Assembly: GCA_013316495.1 (NCBI GenBank) | Contig: WSMP01000005.1 | Coordinates: 1-30,244, forward strand | Reading direction: 5' to 3' | Length of the DNA: 30,244 bases | Origin: Angelakisella sp. | Lineage (GTDB): Bacteria; Bacillota; Clostridia; Oscillospirales; Ruminococcaceae | Shown: positions 9,757 through 17,703 of the stretch, one piece after another | Layout: every line of letters begins with the position of its first letter | How positions within the stretch are numbered: the first letter of the stretch is position 1 | Notes under the pieces: model-generated | Databases searched by the model: none | Seen by the model: the letters and a program-made list of their open reading frames with translations, nothing else | What the model was told of the DNA's origin: nothing | Translations under genes and position numbers: made by a program

Positions 9757-11319
9757 TTATAGACCCGGAGCGCTCCACATGTTTTGGGTCACCTTCTGGT
9801 CGCACAAATCCATCTGGGCGCGGTAAACCTGCCGCCAGGCTTGGTATAGCTTTTCATAGACCGGGGCGTTTTCCAGGCGGGGCTCAAACCGCCGGTCCCA
9901 TTTTACCGTCTGGCGGGCGCCTTCCTCAATGGAGGCGTAGACGCCCACCCCGGCGCCTGCAAGGATAGCGGCCCCCAGCGCGGTGGCTTCCTTCACCACC
10001 GGAACAAGCACAGGCTTTCCAGTGACGTCCGCCAGTATCTGGCACCACAAGGGGCTCTTGGAGGCGCCCCCTGCAAAAATTAACTCCTCCGGCTCGTTGC
10101 CGGTGGCCTCCCGCACCAATTGGATATGTCCTTTCACCAACAGGGCTGTATTTTCAAGAATCGCGCGGTAGAAGGTATACTTGTTGAATTTTTCCGGCTC
10201 AAGCTGGAAGTTGGTAAAGGTGGGGCTGGCATGCTTCCAGGTGATAAAATTCATCAGGTCGCTAAAGCAGCACAGCATCCCGTAGCTGCCCGGTGGAACC
10301 TGCTCCGCCCGCTCGTTCATCAGGTCGTAGGGGTCCCTGCCGGTCCGGGCCGCCTCTTCCACCTCCTGCTGGCAGAAGCCATCCCGGAACCAGCGCATAA
10401 CCAGGCCCGGCTTGAAGGCAAGCGCCTCATACTGCCACAAATCGGGGACCGCGTGGCAGTTGACCCGCACCCGGCAGCCGGGGTCTGTTTTGCCGCTGCT
10501 GGTGTTAAACTCATACTGCCAAAAGCTGCCGCCGAACACCACCGCCTGTCCTGCCTTGCAGGCCCCGACGCCGATGGTGCCCAGCTGGCAGTCGCCGCCG
10601 CCCACCACCACGGGGGTGCCCTCCTTCAGGCCCGTTTCGGCTGCGCCCTTGGCGCTGACCGTGGCAAAATTGACGCCGCATTCCACCACCGGAGGGAAGA
10701 TATCGGTGCGCAGACCGCACTTGGCCGCAATCTCCGGGTTCCAGTCCCGGCTTTGCAGATCCATCATGCCGGTGGTGCTGCCATTGCTGGGCTCCACCGC
10801 CAGCTTGCCGGTGAGCTTATAGATGAGCCAATCGTTGAACATGCCAATAGTTGCGGCTTTGCTGTAGATATCGGGGAGGTTATCCTTTACCCACAGCAGC
10901 CGGGGCAGCGCCCCCAGGGCGTAGGTCTGGCCGCTTCTGGAGTAGATCTCCTCCTCCAGGTGCGGGTCAAGGGCGATGAGCTGGCCGACCTGGGCGTCGC
11001 TGCGGGCGTCCACGTTGGCACAGGCCCAAATTTCATTGCCCTCTTTGTCATAAAGCAAAATTCCTTCGCGCATACATGTAGTGGATACAGCGGCGATTTC
11101 CTCCGGGGCGATGCCGGTTTTTTCCAGCACCCCTTTGATACAGGTTTTGGCCAAGTCCCAGTTGGTGACCCAGTCAAAGTCCATGCTTCCAGGCCAGCGA
11201 GGGTCTTCTTTGTGGGTCCATTCCCGCTGGACACATCCTACCTGGGTGCCATCCACCCCGAAGATTACCGCGCGGACGCTGCCGGTTCCGGCGTCTACTG
11301 CCATGAAATACTGCGCCAT
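9757..11319 (-). CDS. lsrK: Autoinducer-2 kinase LsrK (FGGY family)
   Basis: 520 residues. The N-terminal AVDAGTGSVRAVIF is the FGGY phosphate-binding loop. Strong LsrK-specific stretches, recalled from the E. coli protein, are PGSMDFD, CMREGILLY, IWACANVDAR, VEPSNGSTTGMMDL, VVVGGGDCQLG, MRWFRDGFC, FAGGASKSPLW, KEATALGAAILAG, and the C-terminal MWSAPGL. LsrK phosphorylates imported AI-2 (DPD) with ATP, trapping it in the cytoplasm and producing the ligand that inactivates LsrR. The start at 11319 has AAGGAGG about 9 bases upstream. The frame is open to 11457, but that extension overlaps lsrR and has no family similarity. Downstream of lsrR by 100 bp and upstream of the cupin gene by 30 bp. 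Confidence 0.95.
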   Translation of the reverse strand: MAQYFMAVDAGTGSVRAVIFGVDGTQVGCVQREWTHKEDPRWPGSMDFDWVTNWDLAKTCIKGVLEKTGIAPEEIAAVSTTCMREGILLYDKEGNEIWACANVDARSDAQVGQLIALDPHLEEEIYSRSGQTYALGALPRLLWVKDNLPDIYSKAATIGMFNDWLIYKLTGKLAVEPSNGSTTGMMDLQSRDWNPEIAAKCGLRTDIFPPVVECGVNFATVSAKGAAETGLKEGTPVVVGGGDCQLGTIGVGACKAGQAVVFGGSFWQYEFNTSSGKTDPGCRVRVNCHAVPDLWQYEALAFKPGLVMRWFRDGFCQQEVEEAARTGRDPYDLMNERAEQVPPGSYGMLCCFSDLMNFITWKHASPTFTNFQLEPEKFNKYTFYRAILENTALLVKGHIQLVREATGNEPEELIFAGGASKSPLWCQILADVTGKPVLVPVVKEATALGAAILAGAGVGVYASIEEGARQTVKWDRRFEPRLENAPVYEKLYQAWRQVYRAQMDLCDQKVTQNMWSAPGL

Positions 11320-11419
11320 CTTTGCTGCCTCCTTCAAAAAATTTTCAGAAGCCGTGCCATTCGGCAAGGTATACAGATTGGTCCGCAAAGATATCTGCGG
11401 CGCCGGCTGGTACAACTTC

Positions 11420-12355
11420 TTAGCTTTGTTCCAAAAGGGCCTGTGCTGTCTCTTCATCGGTGATGAGAATGTCTACATACCCTCCCCGGAGGGCGGCCAG
11501 AATCGCATCCACCTTGGAAAGACCGCCGGCCACGCCAATCACGTTTTCCAGCATCCGCAGGTCCTCCAGGCTGGTGCTCATCAGCTGGCGGTCCTGCTCC
11601 ACAGAGATCAGTTTTCCCTCTCTATCCACAAAGTGGCTAAGGAGGTCCCCTACCGCCCCCTGGAGCTTCAGGATGGTGAAATCATTCTCGTTGAGAACGC
11701 CGTTTTTCAAAATAGTGGCTTCCCTGCTCATGCTGCCGATTCCGATAACACTCATCCGGGACAGGGGAATCATCCGGTAAACCTCCTCCACCACCGGTTC
11801 CTGACGCATAGAATCCCGCAGCTTCTGGCTGGATAACAACAGGGGGGAGGGGATGAGATAGAGCCGGGCGTTAAAAACGTTGGAGGAGGTATTGGGCAGA
11901 TAATAATTCACTCCGCCGGTGAGGCTGACCATGTTCAGCGGCTCCTCCGCCGCCATGGCTAAGTGATTCAGCACCCGGCTGGTGGTGTCGCCATAGCCAA
12001 CATTCAGAAAATCCCCGCCCTTCAGGCGGCGGATAATATACATCGCGGCGGCCTGGGCGATGCTTTCGTTGAGGTTTGCCAGGCTATCCGCCTTTGGGAC
12101 GGTGAAAACGTCCTTAAGGCCGAAGCGGGAAATTAAATCCTGCTCCGCCTTGATATACCGGTTCCCGTCCTGCCGGATGCGGAACTGGATCACACCGGTC
12201 TGTCTGGCCTTTTCCAGCAGTCCAATCACTCTGGCCCGGCTGACGCCTAACAGTTCGGAGATCCGCTGCTGGGTATAATTTTCCATATAATAATACCATG
12301 CAGCCCGAATCATCAATATGTTTTCGTAATCAAGTTTTGCATCGCCGGTTCCCAT
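11420..12355 (-). CDS. lsrR: Transcriptional regulator LsrR (SorC/DeoR sugar-binding family)
   Basis: 311 residues. The N-terminal helix-turn-helix is visible in IRAAWYYYMENYTQQRISELLGVSRARVIGLLEKARQTGVIQ (about residues 16–57). The remainder is the SorC-type sugar-phosphate-binding domain: GYGDTTSRVL, VSLTGGVNYY, IPSPLL, VIGIGSM, GAVGDLLSHFVD, GVAGGLSKVDAI and the ending GGYVDILITDEETA, all closely matching LsrR. In enterobacteria LsrR represses both lsr transcripts until phospho-AI-2 binds. The divergent position beside lsrA supports the same role. GAGGGGGTGA precedes the start. It has a consensus promoter at 12418–12447 and possible operators in the shared intergenic region. Confidence 0.93.
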   Translation of the reverse strand: MGTGDAKLDYENILMIRAAWYYYMENYTQQRISELLGVSRARVIGLLEKARQTGVIQFRIRQDGNRYIKAEQDLISRFGLKDVFTVPKADSLANLNESIAQAAAMYIIRRLKGGDFLNVGYGDTTSRVLNHLAMAAEEPLNMVSLTGGVNYYLPNTSSNVFNARLYLIPSPLLLSSQKLRDSMRQEPVVEEVYRMIPLSRMSVIGIGSMSREATILKNGVLNENDFTILKLQGAVGDLLSHFVDREGKLISVEQDRQLMSTSLEDLRMLENVIGVAGGLSKVDAILAALRGGYVDILITDEETAQALLEQS

Positions 12356-12381
12356 CTGCCAAAATCACCCCCTCTTTCGTT

Positions 12382-12523
12382 ACAAATGTTAAGACGCACA
12401 TAAAATGTATTGTAAACAGTATAGCACCAAGGGGTTTCCTTTGTCAAATCCAAAGGACTACAATCAATCCGGAAAAATGAAAAAAGGCAATTTGTCCAAA
12501 TATTAAGGGCGGATTATGTGCGT
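12382..12523. promoter_or_regulatory. Operator-like inverted repeats in the lsrR–lsrA intergenic region
   Basis: ACGCACATAA at 12394–12403 recurs as its exact reverse complement at 12514–12523. Next to the first copy, ACAAATGTT (12382–12390) has its exact reverse complement AACATTTGT at 12671–12679, in the lsrA leader. The sites flank the lsrR start region and the lsrA promoter. They could be LsrR operators; no experimental or database support is available here. Confidence 0.4.
12418..12447 (-). promoter_or_regulatory. Predicted promoter of lsrR-lsrK-cupin
   Basis: On the minus strand, TTGACA (12447–12442) and TATACT (12423–12418) are separated by 18 bp. The expected start is near 12410, giving a leader of about 55 nt. 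Confidence 0.75.
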
Positions 12524-12537
12524 TTCTTCTAAAAAAT

Positions 12538-12568
12538 ACCTTGAGCAGGTTTTGCTTTAAGGTTTTTT
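12538..12568. terminator. Unexplained intrinsic terminator between lsrR and lsrA
   Basis: ACCTTGAGCA pairs with TGCTTTAAGGT (one bulged T) around a GGTTT loop, followed by TTTTTT. On the minus strand the same hairpin is followed by ATTTTTT, so it could act in both directions. There is no gene directly upstream on either strand. In the rest of the 12356–12713 stretch I see only the two promoters and the inverted repeats. Confidence 0.6.
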
Positions 12569-12613
12569 GCTAGATTTTGGCACAAAGAATTGCTCCGCCA
12601 AGCGTTCCGGCGG

Positions 12614-12642
12614 TTGACAAATTTCCGCAAAGGGCTTATAAT
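12614..12642 (+). promoter_or_regulatory. Predicted strong promoter of the lsrACDBF operon
   Basis: TTGACA (12614–12619) and TATAAT (12637–12642) with a 17-bp spacer match the consensus exactly. The start is expected near 12649, leaving a leader of about 65 nt before GTG 12714. Such a perfect promoter fits a gene set controlled mainly by repression. Confidence 0.85.
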
Positions 12643-12713
12643 AATGGTAAAAACAAAAGCGCATGGACAAAACATTTGTGCATTGTGATTCAAAAGGAAA
12701 CGGAGGGACTGCC

Positions 12714-14252
12714 GTGGAACGGAACGAGGTTTCCCAGAACCCAACGCCCCTGCTGTCGGTGAAAGACATTTATAAGTCTTTTGGACTGAACGCTGTCCTC
12801 AAAGGCATCAGCCTGGACGTGATGCCTGGAGAGGTTTTGGCCCTGATTGGCGGCAATGGAGCCGGTAAATCCACCTTGATGAAAATCATCATGGGGCTTT
12901 ATACATACGACGGGGGCGAGTTGTCCATCCAGGGCGAACCGGTGGTTCTGAACCGCACCTCCGATGCCTTGGAGCGGGGCATCTACATGGTCCCTCAGGA
13001 ACCTCTGCTTTTCCCCAACATGACGGTGGAAGAGAACATCCTCATCGGCTTTCGCCAAAGCAAGGCAGAGCTGCACAGGGAGCTGCTTGCCACAATGAAG
13101 GAGGCGGGCTGGGATTTGGACCTGAGCCGGAAGGCCAGCAGCCTGTCAATCGCCGAGCAGCAGCTGGTGGAGATTCTCCGGGGCCTATTGCGCCACGCCC
13201 AGCTCCTGATTTTGGATGAGCCCACCTCCGCCCTGACCTTTGACGAGGTGAAAAGCCTTTTCCGGTGCGTATCCGATTTGCGCTCCAAGGGAATTGGCAT
13301 CATCTATATTACACACCGTCTGGCCGAGGTGTTCGAGATAGCCACCCATGTAGCCATTATGCGGGATGGCGTCATTACCATTCAAGGCCCCATCTCCGGC
13401 TTCGTCCGTGAGGATTTGGTAAAGGGCCTGCTCCCTCCGGATTCGGACACGGAGGCCGCCCAAAAGGAGCGGAGCACGGAGGTGCGGCCGGTGGACTATA
13501 CAGCGGCCCCGGTGCTGGAACTGAAGGATTTCAGCGGCTATGGTTTTTCCGGCATCAATATGAAGGTATATCCCGGCGAGATTTTGGGTGTAGCCGGGGT
13601 GGTAGGGGCAGGCCGGACCGAAATGGCCACCACAATTTTTGGCATGGACAAGGTGTTGGGCGGCCAGGTGCTTTTAAATGGGCAGGATATCACCGGCAAA
13701 AAGACCCGGCAGGTGATTCAGGCGGGGCTCAACTATGTGCCGGAGGACCGCCATCTCAACGGCTTGTTTAAAATTTGCGATGTGGCCGCCAACACCACCA
13801 GCGCCAATCTCTTCAGCGCCCACATGGGCCGGTTCCTCCTGGATCACCGTTATGAGTGGAAGGTCACCCAAGGGTACATTGAAAAATTCCGCACCAAGGT
13901 CACCGGACAGGACCAGCTGGCGGGAAGCCTCTCCGGCGGAAACCAGCAGAAGATCGTGATTGGCAGGAGTCTATCCACTTCTCCGGGAATCGTTATTTTG
14001 GATGAGCCCACCCGCGGCATTGATGCGGCGGCCAGAGGCGATGTTTACCACATTATCCACCAGCTGCGGGAGCAGGGGGTTTCGGTCCTCCTGATTTCCA
14101 GCGACATGGAGGAGATGGTGGAGCTGGCCGACCGAGTGGTTGTTATGTATCAGGGCAGGCTCAACGCGGAGTTCCGCCAGGACAGCATTAACCAGGATAA
14201 CCTGACGGCGGCTGCCTTTGGAATCTTGGAGAAGGAGGGCGTGGGAGCATGA
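12714..14252 (+). CDS. lsrA: AI-2 import ATP-binding protein LsrA
   Basis: 512 residues from GTG 12714, with GGAGGG 6 bases upstream; this matches the roughly 511 residues of E. coli LsrA. An ATG at 12663 in the same frame lies only about 14 bases after the predicted transcript start and lacks a binding site, so it was not chosen. There are two ABC domains. The first has Walker A GGNGAGKST (46–54), signature LSIAEQQLVEILRGLL and Walker B LLILDEPTSALT. The second has the degenerate GVVGAGRTE loop typical of sugar importers, LSGGNQQKIVIGRSL and IVILDEPTRGID. It energises uptake of AI-2 through LsrC/LsrD. It overlaps lsrC by 4 bp. A ribose or simple-sugar role is the alternative, made unlikely by lsrK, lsrR and lsrF alongside. 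Confidence 0.92.
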   Translation: MERNEVSQNPTPLLSVKDIYKSFGLNAVLKGISLDVMPGEVLALIGGNGAGKSTLMKIIMGLYTYDGGELSIQGEPVVLNRTSDALERGIYMVPQEPLLFPNMTVEENILIGFRQSKAELHRELLATMKEAGWDLDLSRKASSLSIAEQQLVEILRGLLRHAQLLILDEPTSALTFDEVKSLFRCVSDLRSKGIGIIYITHRLAEVFEIATHVAIMRDGVITIQGPISGFVREDLVKGLLPPDSDTEAAQKERSTEVRPVDYTAAPVLELKDFSGYGFSGINMKVYPGEILGVAGVVGAGRTEMATTIFGMDKVLGGQVLLNGQDITGKKTRQVIQAGLNYVPEDRHLNGLFKICDVAANTTSANLFSAHMGRFLLDHRYEWKVTQGYIEKFRTKVTGQDQLAGSLSGGNQQKIVIGRSLSTSPGIVILDEPTRGIDAAARGDVYHIIHQLREQGVSVLLISSDMEEMVELADRVVVMYQGRLNAEFRQDSINQDNLTAAAFGILEKEGVGA

Positions 14253-15265
14253 GTGTGGAGAAAAAAATCCTGAAGGCGCGGGAAACCACCAGCTTTCTGT
14301 TTCTGGTGGCGCTGTTTCTCATTGTGGGCATCATCAACCCCTCCTTCCTGACCCCTTCCAATATAAGCGCCTGCTTCAACACCTCGGTGGTTTATACGCT
14401 TATCGCCGTAGGAATGGCGTTTGCCATTTTTGTAGGGGAGATTGATGTATCTGTAGGTTCCAATATGGGACTGGTGGCCGCGGTGGTGGGCACCATGATT
14501 CAAAACGGCTCCAACTGGCTGGTGGCCTTTCTGGTGGGTATCCTGATTGGTGTAATCGTTGGCCTGGTGAATGGTTGGGGCGTGGCTGTAATGAAGGTGC
14601 CCTCCCTTATCTTTACGCTGGGCACCAACGGCATCCTGCGGGGACTGATGTACCTTCAGGTGGGGGTGGAGCAGGTTAATCAGCTCCCCAAAGCCTTTAA
14701 GGACATTGCCTCCATGACGCTGATTGGCAGCTTTACAATTTACTACTGCTGCGCGGTGGTTCTGACCATTATTATCCACTATCTCCTCACCAATACCAGA
14801 AGGGGACGCTATTTTATCGCCGTGGGGGATAATGTGGGCGGCGCGGAGCTGGTGGGTATCCCCGCCACCCGGACCAAGGTGCTTGCCTATGTGATTTGCG
14901 GCGTGCTTAGCGCTGTGGCCGGCATTATTTTCTGCAGCCGTATCGGCATTGTCACCTCCTTAAGCGGCAACGGCTATGAGATGAAGGCGGTGGCTGCCTG
15001 CGTGCTGGGGGGTATCAGCCTGTCCGGCGGCGTGGGCTCAGTGATTGGCGCAGGCATTGGCGCGGTCATCATGGCCTCTATCAGCTATCTGCTGGTGTTT
15101 ATGGGGTTCTCTTCCAACTATGATAACGCGATTACAGGTGTTATCCTCATCACCATTGTGGTTGTGGATGCGCTGATGCAGCGCCGGGCTGCGGTACGCA
15201 ACCGTCATGCGCGTCTGGCTGCCCGTACCTTAGCGGCTGTTTCGGAAAAGGAGGGTGAACAATGA
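14249..15265 (+). CDS. lsrC: AI-2 import permease LsrC
   Basis: 338 residues, hydrophobic throughout, with about 8–10 membrane segments of the branched-chain/ribose-type permease family. Similarity to LsrC is visible in LIAVGMAFAIFVGEIDVSVGS, KVPSLIFTLGTNGILRGLMYL, RYFIAVGDNVGGAELVGI and EMKAVAACVLGGISLSGG. AAGGAGG lies about 10 bases before the ATG. It overlaps lsrA and lsrD by 4 bp each (ATGA), indicating translational coupling. It forms the membrane channel together with LsrD. Confidence 0.9.
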   Translation: MSVEKKILKARETTSFLFLVALFLIVGIINPSFLTPSNISACFNTSVVYTLIAVGMAFAIFVGEIDVSVGSNMGLVAAVVGTMIQNGSNWLVAFLVGILIGVIVGLVNGWGVAVMKVPSLIFTLGTNGILRGLMYLQVGVEQVNQLPKAFKDIASMTLIGSFTIYYCCAVVLTIIIHYLLTNTRRGRYFIAVGDNVGGAELVGIPATRTKVLAYVICGVLSAVAGIIFCSRIGIVTSLSGNGYEMKAVAACVLGGISLSGGVGSVIGAGIGAVIMASISYLLVFMGFSSNYDNAITGVILITIVVVDALMQRRAAVRNRHARLAARTLAAVSEKEGEQ

Positions 15266-16323
15266 GCCAGAACCCAGCCAAGCCGAAAAATGAGGTTTCC
15301 TTGCGCCGGTGGACAAAGGGCCCGAATTTTCGCTGGAATCTGTTTTTAGTCGCCCTGCTGGCTGCCGAATGCATCGTTTTTGGTATAGCCAACCCGAAAT
15401 TTCTCTCCCTAACCCGTATTTTTACCTCTGCAAACAGCGATCTGCCTATCTGGTATATCTCCATCTTTGTCACCTTTGTTATGATTACCGGAGGCATCGA
15501 CATCCAGTCCTGTGCTATTGTGGGCCTAACCTCTATTATCATAGGGGTAGCCTGGCAGGATTTTGGGCTGAACATCTGGATTGCGGCGCTGCTGGCGATT
15601 CTGGTTGCCGCCGCCTGCGGAGCTCTTAGCGGCTTCTTTGTAGCCTACTGCGGCGTACAGGCCATGGTGGTTACCTTGGGCGGAAGCTTTCTCTATTCTG
15701 GCCTGGGGCTATTGGTATCCACCCTGTCCAGCACAGAGGCGTACAAGGGCATCAGCGGTTTTCCGGACAGCTTCAAGGCCCTCACCAAAATCAAGCTGTT
15801 TGGGGTGGTTCCCCTTCAGATACTGATTTTTCTCGTCATGCTTGGAATTGCCTACCTTCTGCTGCACCGCACCAAGTATGGGCGGAAGGTCTTCCTGGTG
15901 GGGGTGAATCCATCCGCCGCTGAATATTCCGGCGTGAACAGCCGCCGCGTGGTTATGTCCACCTATATCCTCAGCGCTCTGGCTGCCAGCATCACAGGCG
16001 TTGTGATGACATCCCAGCTGGGAACCGCAAAGGCGGACCTGGGGGGAAACTTTACCATGACAATTATTACCGCCTGTGTGCTGGGGGGGACCCTTTCCAC
16101 CGGCGGCAAGGGCAGCGCCATCGGAACCGCCCTTGCAGCGGTTTCCATTACCCTGCTGCGCTTTGGGATGCCCCTGTGCTTCAATGTGAATAAGCAGTAT
16201 TTGGATATACCGATTGGTATGCTCCTGGTCGTTGTTGTGGTGGGCCGGGCGATTGCAAGCAATCCTATGGTTGTTGCCAAGGTGGCAAAGCGGTTCCCTG
16301 CTGCTAAAAAGGCGGCGGGATAA
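15262..16323 (+). CDS. lsrD: AI-2 import permease LsrD
   Basis: 353 residues, a polytopic membrane protein of the same permease family as LsrC. LsrD-like stretches are VMITGGIDIQSCAIVGL, MVVTLGGSFLYSGLGLL, GISGFPDSFKALT, KVFLVGVNPSAAEYSGV and ITACVLGGTLSTGGKGSAIGTAL. It has AAGGAGG upstream and a 4-bp overlap with lsrC. It ends 65 bp before lsrB. It partners LsrC in the importer. Confidence 0.9.
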   Translation: MSQNPAKPKNEVSLRRWTKGPNFRWNLFLVALLAAECIVFGIANPKFLSLTRIFTSANSDLPIWYISIFVTFVMITGGIDIQSCAIVGLTSIIIGVAWQDFGLNIWIAALLAILVAAACGALSGFFVAYCGVQAMVVTLGGSFLYSGLGLLVSTLSSTEAYKGISGFPDSFKALTKIKLFGVVPLQILIFLVMLGIAYLLLHRTKYGRKVFLVGVNPSAAEYSGVNSRRVVMSTYILSALAASITGVVMTSQLGTAKADLGGNFTMTIITACVLGGTLSTGGKGSAIGTALAAVSITLLRFGMPLCFNVNKQYLDIPIGMLLVVVVVGRAIASNPMVVAKVAKRFPAAKKAAG

Positions 16324-16327
16324 GCGG

Positions 16328-16357
16328 ATATTCGTGGGGACTATCTCCCCTGAATAT
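16328..16357 (+). other. Intercistronic stem-loop before lsrB
   Basis: ATATTC/GAATAT and GGGGA/TCCCC pair around a CTATC loop, with a small internal mismatch. No long T-run follows. It may be an mRNA-stabilising or processing hairpin. Confidence 0.5.
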
Positions 16358-16388
16358 AATTAAAATTAGCAATTTGGAGGTATGAAAC

Positions 16389-17540
16389 ATGAAGAAACTT
16401 CTTGCAACTCTTCTGGCGCTTTCGATGGTCGTGGCGCTGAGTGCCTGCAACGGCACCAGCAATCCGCCTGCATCTCCCAGCTCCAGCACCCCCAACAGCA
16501 CCTCTCCGGAGCCCAGCACCCCCGATACTTCCACTCCCAGCACCTCGGATGTTGCGGGCAAGACCGTTGCCTTCATCCCCAAGCTGACCGGTAACGCCTT
16601 CTTTGAAGTAGCGAACACCGGCGCCCAGGAGTATGCCAAGGATTGGGGCATCACCGTTGACTACATCGGTTCCCCCAACGCCACCGCCGCGGACCAGGTA
16701 TCGGTTATCAACGACGCCGTTGCTAAGGGCGTGGACGCCATCTGCATCTCCACCGTGGACGCCGCCGGTGTGGCGGATGCCCTGAAGGCTGCTCAGGATG
16801 CGGGCATCGTGGTCTGCACCTGGGACTCTGACGCTGCAGTGACCGACCGTGCGCTGATGGTTTCCCAGGGCACTCCCGAAGTGCTGGGCCAGATGCTGGT
16901 GGACCTGGCTGTGGCCGGCCTGAAGGACCGCGGCGTTGACCCGGAGAAGGACGCGGTTAAGTACGCTTGGCACTACTCCCAGGCCACTGTGACCGACCAG
17001 AACTCCTGGCAGGTTGAGGGTGAGAAGATCATCAAGAGCAAGTATCCCAACTGGACCAATGTGCAGCCCGATAACTACTATTCCGAGCAGGATGCTGAAA
17101 AGTCCATCACCGTGGGCGAGGCTGTTCTGGACGCCAACCCCGATATCGACCTCATCATCTGCAACGACTCCACCGCTCTGCCCGGCCAGCTTCAGGCTGC
17201 CGAGAACAAGGGCCTGGATAAGTCCAAGGTGACCATCACCGGTTTTGCCACCCCCAACGCCATCAAGGCTTACTGCACCAACGGCACCCTGTACAACTGG
17301 GGCCTGTGGGACTGCAAGATCCAGGGCGCAATGGGCTGCTATGTGGCTGCTTACCTGGCTGCCGGCAACACCGTAAAGGTTGGCGATACCATTGATATCC
17401 CCGGCATCGGCGCCTGCGAAGTGATGGCGAACAACTGCCTGAATCCCGATGACGCCACCGCTGACAGCAACAACGGTGTGGTGCTGCTCCCTGAGCGTGC
17501 GGTCTTCACCGCGGAGAACATGAACAACTACGACTTCTAA
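16389..17540 (+). CDS. lsrB: AI-2-binding lipoprotein LsrB
   Basis: 383 residues. A lipoprotein signal peptide ends at Cys20 (VALSAC), followed by a Ser/Thr/Pro-rich linker (about 22–54) and the binding domain. Matches to LsrB are VAFIPKLTGNAFFEV, TWDSD, QGTPEVLGQML, TVTDQNSW, GLWDCKIQG, DTIDIPGIG, and the ending VLLPERAVF...NNYDF. By comparison with the Salmonella AI-2 site (K35, D116, D166, Q167, P220, A222), the equivalents are K65, D146, D203, Q204 and P265, but the last position is Gln267 (TALPGQ for NALPAA). GGAGG precedes the start. It is anchored on the outer face of the membrane and delivers AI-2 to LsrCD. Hairpins flank the cistron on both sides. Confidence 0.92.
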   Translation: MKKLLATLLALSMVVALSACNGTSNPPASPSSSTPNSTSPEPSTPDTSTPSTSDVAGKTVAFIPKLTGNAFFEVANTGAQEYAKDWGITVDYIGSPNATAADQVSVINDAVAKGVDAICISTVDAAGVADALKAAQDAGIVVCTWDSDAAVTDRALMVSQGTPEVLGQMLVDLAVAGLKDRGVDPEKDAVKYAWHYSQATVTDQNSWQVEGEKIIKSKYPNWTNVQPDNYYSEQDAEKSITVGEAVLDANPDIDLIICNDSTALPGQLQAAENKGLDKSKVTITGFATPNAIKAYCTNGTLYNWGLWDCKIQGAMGCYVAAYLAAGNTVKVGDTIDIPGIGACEVMANNCLNPDDATADSNNGVVLLPERAVFTAENMNNYDF

Positions 17541-17596
17541 TTTTTGGATGTTGTCTCTGTTCCCAAAACCTAGCTTAAAAAGTTACTAAAGGGGTT

Positions 17597-17637
17597 TCCA
17601 GAGTGGAGCATGACCATCCGCCGTGCTCCACTCTGGA
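17597..17637 (+). other. Intercistronic stem-loop between lsrB and lsrF
   Basis: Perfect 14-bp stem (17597–17610 with 17624–17637) around a 13-nt loop. It is followed by TTCCTAAATATAG, not a T-run, so it is more likely an mRNA-stabilising hairpin or partial attenuator than a full terminator; lsrF follows in the same direction with its own AGGAGG. Confidence 0.65.
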
Positions 17638-17703
17638 TTCCTAAATATAGAGCGGTTTTTAAGGCCCTCTAGGTTGTTTTATCATTTATAGGAGGAATGC
17701 AAC

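Noticed and set aside
11320..11457. N-terminal extension of lsrK to an ATG at 11457
   Set aside because: It would overlap lsrR, has no similarity to LsrK and lacks a binding site, while the ATG at 11319 has AAGGAGG.
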